Below, piece after piece: positions 25,605 through 32,183 of a stretch of 40,421 nt of DNA; position 1 is the stretch's first letter, and each line of letters opens with the position of its first letter. The stretch covers positions 1-40,421 of the forward strand of contig CALVUN010000068.1 of assembly GCA_944363595.1 (NCBI GenBank), written 5' to 3'. The DNA comes from an uncultured Bacilli bacterium. GTDB lineage: Bacteria; Bacillota_I; Bacilli_A; RF39; UBA660. Position numbers and translations under genes: made by a program. The notes beneath the pieces were generated by a model. It ran no database searches, was not told where the DNA came from, and worked only from the letters and a program-made list of their open reading frames with translations.

Positions 25605-25943
25605 ATGCTAAAAAATATTCAATTTATTGTAACGTTAATAATACTAATTACCATTATGGTAATAAATTTAATGAAACTATTTTCATTTGGAGAAATAGAA
25701 GTCAAATATATTTAACCATCAGATAATTTTTATGAAATACCATATGCAAGTACATATATTTTACCATTATCAAAAATCACTTCAGATATGGTTAATTATA
25801 TTAGAGTACCTAAAGATTACATACAAGGAGACTATATTTTAGATACATCTGAAATAGTTGGAAAATGTGCAGGATATTCATCAATCCCAATTGGTAGCCC
25901 CTTTTATAGAATCTTTATAGTAGATTGTGATACTGTATACTAA
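25605..25943 (+). pseudogene. SAF-domain membrane protein gene interrupted by an in-frame TAA
   Basis: A GGAG-type binding site precedes the ATG at 25605. The frame encodes a membrane anchor (residues 6-25) and stops at TAA 25713-25715 (codon 37). It then continues uninterrupted for 75 more codons to TAA 25941-25943. The second part (YASTYILPLSKITSDMVNYI ... PKDYIQGDYI ... EIVGKCAGYSSIPIGSPFY ... VDCD) aligns along its whole length with the SAF-like domain of the next gene (PYVNQNIPADTVITKDMISYI ... PKRYLIGNYI ... EIIGKCTTYRYSIPQGSLIY ... DDCN). So a 112-codon gene carries a single nonsense codon. It could be a recent pseudogene, a read-through gene or a sequence error. Without the stop it would be an anchored SAF domain with no C-terminal extension. 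Confidence 0.75.
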
Positions 25944-25964
25944 TAATATTAAGGAGTATAAAAA

Positions 25965-26669
25965 ATGAAAGATAAACTATTAAAAATAAATCAATCAAAA
26001 CTATCATTAATATTGTTCATATTAATCATCACCGCTAGTATTTTAAATATATTAATATTCATTATTTCATATATCCATTCACAAAATAATCTTTCTCAAG
26101 ACAACCAATTTAGTAAAAATTTAGTGCCATATGTAAATCAAAATATACCTGCAGATACAGTTATTACCAAAGATATGATATCTTATATAACTGTCCCTAA
26201 AAGATATTTAATAGGAAATTATATAACAAATATTGATGAAATTATAGGAAAATGTACTACATATAGATATAGTATTCCTCAAGGAAGTTTAATTTATCAA
26301 GAATCAATTGATGACTGTAACAAAACAAGATTAGATAGTATAGATACACTATTTTACTTTTTTAGGATTGACGTAGAAGATATAATACAATATAGAATAA
26401 CGGATGATGAAAGGCAAATATATATAAATTCCTTTAAATTTGATTATAAAAAAGCCGAATATATAAAAGAAAATTTACACAGATACGATTTTTCTAAAAA
26501 ATTAAAAAATTCAATGATAAATATGCTAAATCAAATAGAAAAAACCTATCAACAACTAAATGTTGATGATAACTTAAATTATAATAAAGATCAACTAAAA
26601 AGTGAATATCAAAAATTAGAAACATATTATTATGAATATGAAAAAATATATTCTGAAGAATATAAATAA
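25965..26669 (+). CDS. Membrane-anchored SAF-domain protein (CpaB/RcpC-like)
   Basis: This 234-residue protein has one N-terminal membrane segment (about residues 14-37) and a SAF-like domain (about 48-110: NIPADTVITKDMISYITVPK ... EIIGKCTTYRYSIPQGSLIY). A helical, Tyr/Lys-rich C-terminal part with coiled-coil character follows (LNQIEKTYQQLN ... YQKLETYYYEYEKIY). SAF domains of this form occur in the pilus-assembly protein CpaB/RcpC and in flagellar FlgA, where they face the outside. No pilus genes are visible here, so the role is open. AAGGAG lies 8 bases before the ATG. It lies 21 bases after the broken paralogue and was probably co-transcribed with it; the two arose by duplication. Confidence 0.72.
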   Translation: MKDKLLKINQSKLSLILFILIITASILNILIFIISYIHSQNNLSQDNQFSKNLVPYVNQNIPADTVITKDMISYITVPKRYLIGNYITNIDEIIGKCTTYRYSIPQGSLIYQESIDDCNKTRLDSIDTLFYFFRIDVEDIIQYRITDDERQIYINSFKFDYKKAEYIKENLHRYDFSKKLKNSMINMLNQIEKTYQQLNVDDNLNYNKDQLKSEYQKLETYYYEYEKIYSEEYK

Positions 26670-26676
26670 AATTTTA

Positions 26677-26691
26677 AAAAGGCCTCCTTTT
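26677..26691 (+). terminator. Weak terminator-like hairpin after the SAF-domain gene
   Basis: AAAAGG (26677-26682) pairs with CCTTTT (26686-26691) around a CCT loop. The T-run is short. Likely but weak. Confidence 0.4.
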
Positions 26692-26757
26692 AAAAAGCAT
26701 ATTTGTAGACAATAATAATTATGACCCAAAAGTAAAATAAACTATGAATAGTAAATA

Positions 26758-26786
26758 TTGTGTTATTTTTCCTAATGTGATAAAAT
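26758..26786 (+). promoter_or_regulatory. Promoter of the COG2509 flavoprotein gene
   Basis: TTGTGT (26758-26763) and TAAAAT (26781-26786) with 17-base spacing lie just before the gene. Confidence 0.55.
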
Positions 26787-26808
26787 AAAAATGAAAGAAG
26801 GAAGTAAC

Positions 26809-28194
26809 ATGAGAAAATACAATGTTGGCATAATAGGTTGTGGCCCAGCTGGTATATTTACAGCCCTAGAACTATTAAAAAATAATCCAAATATTTCAAT
26901 TATTATGTTTGATGAAGGTAGAAACATAAAAACAAGGAAGTGCCCTAAAAGCAAAACAAAGAAATGTATGGGGTGTACACCATGTAATATATCATCAGGT
27001 TTTGGTGGTGCAGGAGCTTTTTCTGATGGCAAATTAAGCTTATCAAAAGATGTTGGAGGATGGCTTGAAGATTATGTTGGACCTATTCGCATTGAAGAAT
27101 TAATTAAATATGTTGATAATATATATCTATCATATAATGCCAATCCCGAAATATCATATAACAGTGAATTTGCTAATAAAATATCATATGAATGTAGTAA
27201 GTACGGTTTAAAGTTTATCAAATGTCCAGTTCGACATTTAGGTACAGAGAAAAGTCAAGTAATAATGGAAAAAATGTATGATTATATTATTTCCCATTCT
27301 AATGTACAAGTATTAGAATTAACAAAAGTTAAAGATATACAACCAAAAAATAATTCTTATCATGTAATTACTGATAAAGAACAATATATTTGCCAAAATG
27401 TTGTAATGGCCGCTGGTCGCAGTGGTTCAAGCTGGGTTCAAGAAATATGTCAAAAATTAAACATTCCAACGAGTAATAATCAAGTAGACATAGGTGTTCG
27501 TGTAGAACTACCAAGACAAATAACAGATCCGTTAACTAATGAATTATATGAATTTAAAATATACAATACATCTAAAACTACTGAAAATACTGTAAGAACC
27601 TTTTGTATGAATCCAGGCGGTTTTGTTTCACAAGAGAATTATGATGATAATCTAGCTGTTGTCAATGGCCATAGTTATCATGACTTAAAAAGTGATTTAA
27701 CAAATTTTGCTCTTTTGGTATCATGCCATTTCACTGAGCCATTTAAAGAACCAATAACGTATGGTAAATACATAGCAAGACTTGCCAATATGCTCACTGG
27801 TGGCAAGATTATGGTCCAACGCTTAAGAGATTTACGTGAAGGGAAAAGAAGTACTAAAGAAAGAATGAAAAAATTATCCTATACCCCTACTCTAACAGAT
27901 GCTGTACCAGGCGATTTATCATTCGTTTTACCAGAAAGGATTTTAAAAGCATTATTAGAAACATTTGAAGCATTAGAGAAAGTATGTCCAGGTATTTCTA
28001 GTGATGAAACAATCATATATGGTGTTGAAGTAAAATTCTATTCTACTCACGTTGATGTTAACGAAAATTTAGAAACAAAATATAAAGGATTATATGCTAT
28101 TGGTGATGGTGCGGGAATTACAAGAGGTTTAATGCAAGCATCAATAAGTGGTGTTATTGCGGCAAATGATATTATCCAAAAACAAACAAAATAA
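26809..28194 (+). CDS. FAD-dependent dehydrogenase, COG2509 type
   Basis: This 461-residue flavoprotein has an N-terminal dinucleotide-binding motif GIIGCGPAGIF (residues 7-17) and a GDGAGITRGLMQASISG motif near the C-terminus that binds FAD. Between them is VVMAAGRSGSSWV. A Cys-rich insert after the first beta-alpha-beta unit (C45, C53, C56, C59: KCPKSKTKKCMGCTPCN) is typical of this family and may bind metal or a cluster. The physiological substrate is unknown. I place the start at the ATG at 26809, after GAAGGAAG; the ATG at 26791 has no binding site. It is monocistronic. Confidence 0.86.
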   Translation: MRKYNVGIIGCGPAGIFTALELLKNNPNISIIMFDEGRNIKTRKCPKSKTKKCMGCTPCNISSGFGGAGAFSDGKLSLSKDVGGWLEDYVGPIRIEELIKYVDNIYLSYNANPEISYNSEFANKISYECSKYGLKFIKCPVRHLGTEKSQVIMEKMYDYIISHSNVQVLELTKVKDIQPKNNSYHVITDKEQYICQNVVMAAGRSGSSWVQEICQKLNIPTSNNQVDIGVRVELPRQITDPLTNELYEFKIYNTSKTTENTVRTFCMNPGGFVSQENYDDNLAVVNGHSYHDLKSDLTNFALLVSCHFTEPFKEPITYGKYIARLANMLTGGKIMVQRLRDLREGKRSTKERMKKLSYTPTLTDAVPGDLSFVLPERILKALLETFEALEKVCPGISSDETIIYGVEVKFYSTHVDVNENLETKYKGLYAIGDGAGITRGLMQASISGVIAANDIIQKQTK

Positions 28195-28200
28195 TAATTA

Positions 28201-28230
28201 AAATACAAGACATAAGCCTTGTATTTTTTA
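28201..28230 (+). terminator. Terminator after the COG2509 flavoprotein gene
   Basis: AAATACAAG (28201-28209) pairs perfectly with CTTGTATTT (28218-28226) and is followed by a T-run. The A-run on the other side could also end the tRNA-Val transcript from the minus strand. Confidence 0.85.
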
Positions 28231-28254
28231 TATAAAAAATAAATAATAAACATA

Positions 28255-28331
28255 TGGTGGGTAATATAGGACTCGAACCTATGACCTCTTGCACGTCAAG
28301 CAAGCACTCTAACCAACTGAGCTAATCACCC
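28255..28331 (-). tRNA. tRNA-Val (GAC)
   Basis: The minus strand folds as a complete cloverleaf. The acceptor is GGGTGAT pairing with ATTACCC, the D arm is AGCTCAGTTGGTTAGAGT, and the anticodon stem CTTGC/GCAAG holds the loop TTGACGT. The anticodon is therefore GAC (complement at 28295-28297). The T arm is ATAGG-TTCGAGT-CCTAT, and A plus an encoded CCA form the end (28255-28258). GAC reads valine codons GTC and GTT. A TATAAT-like -10 is visible about 20-25 bases upstream on the minus strand. Confidence 0.95.
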
Positions 28332-28410
28332 ACAAAAGAGAACTATAAATATTATATCACAGATTATAAAAAACTTTTACATTTAATGAAAAAAAACTTT
28401 TTTAGGAGTA

Positions 28411-28433
28411 TTTTGTCAAATTGATTGACAAAA
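28411..28433. promoter_or_regulatory. Perfect 9-bp palindrome over the secE -35 box
   Basis: TTTTGTCAA (28411-28419) and TTGACAAAA (28425-28433) are exact reverse complements, 5 bases apart. The right arm contains the TTGACA -35 box. A dimeric regulator bound here would block the secE-nusG promoter. It could also be a coincidence of AT-rich sequence, but the two half sites are perfect. Confidence 0.5.
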
Positions 28434-28453
28434 ACAAGTATATATGATAAATT
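28425..28453 (+). promoter_or_regulatory. Promoter of secE-nusG
   Basis: A consensus TTGACA (28425-28430) and TAAATT (28448-28453) have 17-base spacing, about 45 bases before the secE binding site. Confidence 0.75.
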
Positions 28454-28502
28454 AATATCAACACGAAAAGGTGTTTTTATTTTAAAAAGAAAGAGGTATA
28501 AC

Positions 28503-28691
28503 ATGAAAAAAATATTTAAAAAAATAGCTAAATATTTTAAAGGAGTAAAAAAAGAAATTGGACGAATTAGATGGACCAATGGTAAAGATTTAATTAAATA
28601 TTCAACAGCAACACTATCATTCATGATTTTTATGGGAGCATATTTTTATTTGATTGACCTATTAGTCGCAGCATTAAGGAGTAATATATAA
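28503..28691 (+). CDS. secE: Preprotein translocase subunit SecE
   Basis: This 62-residue protein has the single-span Gram-positive SecE form: a basic amphipathic helix (KKIAKYFKGVKKEIGRIRW), then one membrane segment (about 36-57). SecE clamps SecY in the Sec translocon. The ATG at 28503 follows AAAGAGG. An in-frame start at 28425 lies in the promoter. The stop overlaps the nusG start (TAATG), the standard secE-nusG coupling. The rpmG gene often found just before secE is absent here; tRNA-Val stands on the other strand. Confidence 0.94.
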   Translation: MKKIFKKIAKYFKGVKKEIGRIRWTNGKDLIKYSTATLSFMIFMGAYFYLIDLLVAALRSNI

Positions 28692-29251
28692 TGGAAAATG
28701 AAATTCAAAAAGAACAACCAAAAAAAGAATGGTATGTTGTAAATACAATAAGTGGTCATGAATATAAAGTAAAAGAAAAACTAGAAAATCGTATCACATC
28801 AATGAATTTACAAGATCGTATTTTCCGCGTTATTGTTCCCGAGCAAAAAGAAATCGAATATAAAGATGGTGTAAAAAAAGAAAAAGTAAAAAAAATGTTT
28901 CCTGGTTACGTTTTAGTAGAAATGATTATGACTGATGAAGCATGGTTTATTGTAAGAAATACACAAGGAGTAACAGGATTTATAGGTTCATCAGGTAAAG
29001 GAGCCAAACCATTTCCACTATTGCCTCAGGAAGTAGATAAAATTCTAAATAGTATGGGTATGAGTCGTATTGACATATCTAAAGATTTAAAAGAAGGAAC
29101 AAAAGTAAAATTAATTTCAGGACCATTTAAAGATATGGTTGGTAAAGTAGCCTCTATCAATCAAAAAGAACAAAAATTAAATATAATTGTTGATTTGTTT
29201 GGTCAAGAGACAACAATTGAAGCAGAAATTTCTCAAGTGGAAAAATTATAA
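28691..29251 (+). CDS. nusG: Transcription elongation and termination factor NusG
   Basis: NusG binds RNA polymerase and affects pausing, termination and coupling to ribosomes. The N-terminal NGN domain has WYVVNTISGHEYKVKEKLENR, MFPGYVLVEM and WFIVRNTQGVTGFIG. The C-terminal KOW domain has EGTKVKLISGPFKDMVGKV. The 186-residue length is normal. It starts at the overlap with secE. Its stop overlaps the ATG of an unusual small ORF (TAATG) instead of leading directly to the rplK leader. Confidence 0.97.
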   Translation: MENEIQKEQPKKEWYVVNTISGHEYKVKEKLENRITSMNLQDRIFRVIVPEQKEIEYKDGVKKEKVKKMFPGYVLVEMIMTDEAWFIVRNTQGVTGFIGSSGKGAKPFPLLPQEVDKILNSMGMSRIDISKDLKEGTKVKLISGPFKDMVGKVASINQKEQKLNIIVDLFGQETTIEAEISQVEKL

Positions 29252-29394
29252 TGAAATATTATGAAGAAATGCAAAATTTTTTTCAAAAACTAAACATAGA
29301 TATTAATAATACACATGTAGAAATGAAATATTATGAAGAAATGCAAAAATTTTTTCAAAAACTAAACATAGATATTAATAATACACGTGTAGAA
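29251..29394 (+). repeat. Tandem 72-bp duplication
   Basis: Unit 1 is 29251-29322 and unit 2 is 29323-29394. They are directly adjacent and differ at only a couple of bases (for example ACACATGT against ACACGTGT), so the duplication is recent. The period is 24 codons. Confidence 0.92.
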
Positions 29395-29544
29395 AAAGTT
29401 TTTTCTGCAAAAGATTGTCCGAATTTTACCGCAACATTAAGTATAGGCATTAGAAGAACTACCATCTCCTCTGCAAAAGATTGTCCAAATTTTACCGCAA
29501 CATTAAGTAGTGATGTTACTAAAAAACTTAAAAGAAAAAAATAA
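29251..29544 (+). CDS. Small ORF built of two in-frame duplications, coupled to nusG
   Basis: The 97-residue frame begins at an ATG overlapping the nusG stop. Residues 1-24 (MKYYEEMQNFFQKLNIDINN + THVE) are repeated almost exactly as residues 25-48. Further on SAKDCPNFTATLS occurs twice with a 9-residue spacer. It ends in a basic tail (TKKLKRKK). Both duplications are multiples of three bases and keep the frame, which favours a translated gene. One duplicated half would correspond to an ancestral protein of about 50 residues. I recognise no family. There is no separate ribosome binding site, so translation would depend on nusG. A complementary minus-strand frame is probably just a shadow. Confidence 0.55.
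   Translation: MKYYEEMQNFFQKLNIDINNTHVEMKYYEEMQKFFQKLNIDINNTRVEKVFSAKDCPNFTATLSIGIRRTTISSAKDCPNFTATLSSDVTKKLKRKK
29404..29509 (+). repeat. Direct repeat of 40 bp with period 66
   Basis: Copies at 29404-29443 and 29470-29509 differ at one base (CCGAAT against CCAAAT) and are separated by 26 bases. The period is 22 codons, so the frame is kept. It is independent of the 72-bp tandem just upstream. Confidence 0.9.
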
Positions 29545-29558
29545 AAACACAAAAATTA

Positions 29559-29587
29559 TTGAAAAAAATAAAAAATTATGATATATT
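29559..29587 (+). promoter_or_regulatory. Promoter of the rplK-rplA operon
   Basis: TTGAAA (29559-29564) and TATATT (29582-29587) have 17-base spacing, directly before the structured leader. Confidence 0.65.
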
Positions 29588-29593
29588 ACTAAC

Positions 29594-29700
29594 GCAGTCG
29601 CATATTATGTGACTAGCATTAATAAGTGGGAGGCAAAGTGCAAAGCGGACGAACTTTGCTTGTCGTAAGAACCACTCGCGAAAAAAAATAAAACTATAGG
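29594..29700 (+). promoter_or_regulatory. Structured leader of rplK-rplA (ribosomal-protein autoregulation)
   Basis: The leader has a first hairpin GTCGCAT/ATGTGAC (about 29597-29613). A larger element follows in which AGTGG (29625-29629) pairs with CCACT (29672-29676) around an inner stem GCAAAGT/ACTTTGC (29633-29639, 29653-29659). The GTGGGAGG text after the first arm is typical of leaders before L11/L1 operons in Firmicutes, which bind L1 as a mimic of its 23S rRNA site. The family assignment is by recognition only. Confidence 0.6.
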
Positions 29701-29711
29701 AGGTGTTTTTC

Positions 29712-30131
29712 GTGGCAAAAGAAATAACTAAAAAAATAAAATTGCAAATTCCTGCCGGTAAAGCAACACCAGCTCCACCAGTTGGAACAGTATTAGGACC
29801 TGCTGGAATTAATTTGCAAGAGTTTTGTACTAAATTTAATGATGCTACTAGAGAAAAAATGGGAGATGTTTTACCAGTTGAGATTAGTATCTATGATGAT
29901 CGTAGTTTTGACTTTGTATTAAAAACTCCACCAGCAGCTTTCTTATTAAAAAGAGCAGCAAATATAACAAAAGGAGCATCAAAAGGAGAAACTGTTGCAA
30001 CAATTTCTAAAGATAAAATAAGAGAAATCGCTGAAACAAAATTACCAGACTTAAATGCATATAATGTTGAAGAAGCGATGAAAATTATTGAAGGTACAGC
30101 CATTAATATGGGAATCAAAGTCGAAGAATAA
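29712..30131 (+). CDS. rplK: 50S ribosomal protein L11
   Basis: L11 forms part of the GTPase-associated centre and the stringent-response trigger. The 139 residues contain KLQIPAGKATPAPPVGTVLGPAGIN at the N-terminus, with the linker prolines. The C-terminal RNA-binding domain has KTPPAAFLLKRAA and ATISKDKIREIAETKLPDLNA. The start is the GTG at 29712, after AGGAGGTG; an earlier GTG at 29703 overlaps that binding site. Confidence 0.97.
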   Translation: MAKEITKKIKLQIPAGKATPAPPVGTVLGPAGINLQEFCTKFNDATREKMGDVLPVEISIYDDRSFDFVLKTPPAAFLLKRAANITKGASKGETVATISKDKIREIAETKLPDLNAYNVEEAMKIIEGTAINMGIKVEE

Positions 30132-30151
30132 TAAACATATAGGTGTATACC

Positions 30152-30194
30152 TATGTGGAAGGAACAAAAGTCCGCTATTAACCACATAAGGAGG
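30152..30194 (+). promoter_or_regulatory. Hairpin before rplA, candidate L1-binding site
   Basis: TATGTGG (30152-30158) pairs with CCACATA (30182-30188), and the rplA Shine-Dalgarno AGGAGG follows at once. With GTGGAAGG and GTCCGCTATTAACCAC in it, the element repeats the GTGG(G)AGG...CCAC pattern of the rplK leader. L1 binding here would shut off its own translation. The family logic is well known; the exact fold is inferred. Confidence 0.6.
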
Positions 30195-30201
30195 AAAAAA
30201 A

Positions 30202-30894
30202 ATGAAAAAGAGCAAAAGACATGTAGCTAATCTTGCGAAGATTGAAAAAAATAAGCTATATACTGTCGAAGAAGCCATTGCCTTAGCTAAAGAAACATCT
30301 AACTCAAAATTTGATTCAACAATTGAAGTTGCATTAAATCTAAATCTAGATGTAAAAAAAGCTGATCAACAATTAAGAGGAGCTGTTGTTCTTCCTAATG
30401 GAACTGGTAAGACTAAAAAAATCTTGGTTCTAACAAAAAAAGATGCAAAAGCTGCTAAAGAAGCAGGAGCAGACTATGTTGGAGATATGGATTTAATTGC
30501 TAAGATTGAAAATGAAAACTGGTTTGATTATGATGTAATCATTGCCACTCCAGATATGATGCCAGCTTTAGGTAAAATTGGTAAAATTTTAGGGCCAAAA
30601 GGATTAATGCCTAACCCTAAAACAGGAACAGTAACAACAGATGTTGTTAAGGCAATTGAAGAAACCAAAAAAGGTAAAGTAAATTATCGTACTGATAGTT
30701 ATGGAAACATTCATGGAATTATTGGTAAAGCAAGTTTCGAAGATAGTAAGTTAGTTGAAAATTTAAAATCTTTCGTAGAAGCAATTCAAAAAGTAAAACC
30801 TGCTACCGTAAAAGGAACATATATAAAGAATATATCTATTTCATCAACTATGGGTCCAGGAATTAAAATTGATCAAAATTCTTTTGACAAATAG
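30202..30894 (+). CDS. rplA: 50S ribosomal protein L1
   Basis: L1 forms the mobile stalk that moves E-site tRNA and also represses its own mRNA. The 230 residues have the N-terminal helix [23 protein letters not shown], the two-domain body with LPNGTGK, and the family motif [19 protein letters not shown] near residues 127-145. The strong AAGGAGG is 8 bases before the ATG. The last codons contain the -35 box of the rplJ promoter. Confidence 0.97.
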   Translation: MKKSKRHVANLAKIEKNKLYTVEEAIALAKETSNSKFDSTIEVALNLNLDVKKADQQLRGAVVLPNGTGKTKKILVLTKKDAKAAKEAGADYVGDMDLIAKIENENWFDYDVIIATPDMMPALGKIGKILGPKGLMPNPKTGTVTTDVVKAIEETKKGKVNYRTDSYGNIHGIIGKASFEDSKLVENLKSFVEAIQKVKPATVKGTYIKNISISSTMGPGIKIDQNSFDK

Positions 30895-30912
30895 TTATAA
30901 ATAGTATATAAT
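30884..30912 (+). promoter_or_regulatory. Promoter of rplJ-rplL
   Basis: TTGACA (30884-30889) and TATAAT (30907-30912) are both consensus with 17-base spacing. The -35 lies in the last codons of rplA. Confidence 0.85.
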
Positions 30913-30919
30913 AAATAAA

Positions 30920-31035
30920 CAAAGAAATATTATGCCAAAGACAGTAAGGACGAAAGTTTAAAAATCTTACCGAGGAATAAAATATAAATATAAATTTTAC
31001 CCTCGGTCATACGAGGGTTTTTAATTGGCATAAAG
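30920..31035 (+). promoter_or_regulatory. L10 leader with attenuator-like terminator
   Basis: An outer stem ATGCCAA (30932-30938) with TTGGCAT (31025-31031) closes the element. Inside, CCGAGG (30970-30975) can pair with CCTCGG (31001-31006). That excludes the hairpin ACCCTCG/CGAGGGT (30999-31005, 31012-31018), which is followed by five T and looks like a terminator. The TTACCGAGG text is typical of the L10 leader that binds the L10(L12)4 complex in Firmicutes. Excess L10-L12 is expected to favour termination. Confidence 0.85.
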
Positions 31036-31053
31036 AAAGGAAGGTAGTATACA

Positions 31054-31545
31054 ATGGCAAATGCAAAAACAATTGAAAAAAAATCACAAGTTGTTTCTGA
31101 AATCAAAGACAAATTTGATAAAGCAAAATCAGTTGTTATATTTGACTACCGTGGTCTAACTGTTTCAGAAGTAACGGAACTAAGAAGATCTTTAAGAGAA
31201 TCAGGTTCAGAATATAAAGTATATAAAAATACTTTAGTAAGACGTGCTCTTGAAGATTCTGACTACAAACTTGAAGATGCCTTAACAGGACCAAGTGCCA
31301 TCGCCTTTTCAGAAGACGAATTAGCCCCTGTTAAAATAATTAGTGATTTTGCTAAAACACATGAAGCTCTTGAATTAAAAGCAGGAATTGTTGATGGTAA
31401 AATTGCTGGTTTAGAAGAATTAAAACAGTATGCATCAATTCCATCACGCGAAGGATTACTTACTATGCTAGCAGGTGGATTAATTGGTGTCGTAAGAGAT
31501 CTATCAATTTGTTTAGATCTATATGCTAAAGAAAAAGAAAATTAA
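31054..31545 (+). CDS. rplJ: 50S ribosomal protein L10
   Basis: L10 anchors the L7/L12 stalk to 23S rRNA. The 163 residues include VVIFDYRGLTVSEVTELRR, YKVYKNTLVRRAL and GPSAIAFS. The C-terminal helix (IPSREGLLTMLAGGLIGVVRDL) binds L12 dimers. The start follows AAAGGAAGG. It is the first gene after the L10 leader and is paired with rplL 24 bases downstream. Confidence 0.97.
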   Translation: MANAKTIEKKSQVVSEIKDKFDKAKSVVIFDYRGLTVSEVTELRRSLRESGSEYKVYKNTLVRRALEDSDYKLEDALTGPSAIAFSEDELAPVKIISDFAKTHEALELKAGIVDGKIAGLEELKQYASIPSREGLLTMLAGGLIGVVRDLSICLDLYAKEKEN

Positions 31546-31569
31546 TAAAAATAAAGGAGGAATAATAAA

Positions 31570-31938
31570 ATGGCTAAATTAACAAAAGACGAATTTATTA
31601 GTGCTTTAAAAGAAATGACAATTCTTGAAATCAAAGAATTAGTAGATGCAATGAAAGAAGAGTTTGGTGTAGATCCAAGTGCAGTTGCTGTAGCAGCAGC
31701 TCCAGCAGCAGGAGCAGTTGAAGAAGGACCATCAAAAGTAAACGTAGTTTTAACTTCTGCTGGTGCTAACAAAATCGCTGTTATCAAAATTGTAAGAGAT
31801 ATCACTGGTTTAGGATTAAAAGAAGCAAAAGATATCGCTGACAAAGGTGGAAACGTTAAAGAAGGCGTTGATAAAGCTGAAGCTGAGCAACTTAAAGCAC
31901 AATTCGAAGAAGCTGGAGCAACTGTTGAATTACAATAA
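31570..31938 (+). CDS. rplL: 50S ribosomal protein L7/L12
   Basis: L12 is the flexible stalk protein that recruits translation GTPases. The 122 residues have the N-terminal dimer helix, an Ala-rich hinge ([15 protein letters not shown], about residues 38-52), and a C-terminal domain with [31 protein letters not shown] lies 8 bases before the ATG. The methyltransferase gene often found between rplL and rpoB in Bacillus is absent. Confidence 0.97.
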   Translation: MAKLTKDEFISALKEMTILEIKELVDAMKEEFGVDPSAVAVAAAPAAGAVEEGPSKVNVVLTSAGANKIAVIKIVRDITGLGLKEAKDIADKGGNVKEGVDKAEAEQLKAQFEEAGATVELQ

Positions 31939-31954
31939 TTTAACAAGCATCTCC

Positions 31955-31983
31955 AAAGGTTACACATTAGTGTGACCTTTTTT
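31955..31983 (+). terminator. Terminator after rplL
   Basis: AAAGGTTACAC (31955-31965) pairs with GTGTGACCTTT (31970-31980) with one G-T pair, followed by TTT. rpoB therefore depends mainly on its own promoter. Confidence 0.8.
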
Positions 31984-32080
31984 AATTTTATAAAAGTGTT
32001 CAAAAAAATAAAAAAATATAATTTTTACAGCTATACCAAAAATATTTCTATCACATTTTTAATTTTTTTCAAAAAAAGAA

Positions 32081-32109
32081 TTGACTTTTCCAAGAAATAC
32101 TGATAGTAT
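32081..32109 (+). promoter_or_regulatory. Promoter of rpoB-rpoC
   Basis: TTGACT (32081-32086) and TAGTAT (32104-32109) have 17-base spacing, with TATATT just downstream as an alternative -10. The leader of about 70 bases can form a small CACG/CGTG hairpin around TCTTTTTTGT (about 32123-32140). Confidence 0.65.
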
Positions 32110-32183
32110 TATATATTGGTAACACGTCTTTTTTGTCGTGAGATCTTTTATTAAAAAATATTAGGCATAGGGGTGAAAAATTA

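Noticed and set aside
29355-29552. Minus-strand frame opposite the repeat-built ORF
   Set aside because: It is the complement of the plus-strand repeats. The plus frame has the nusG overlap and better composition.
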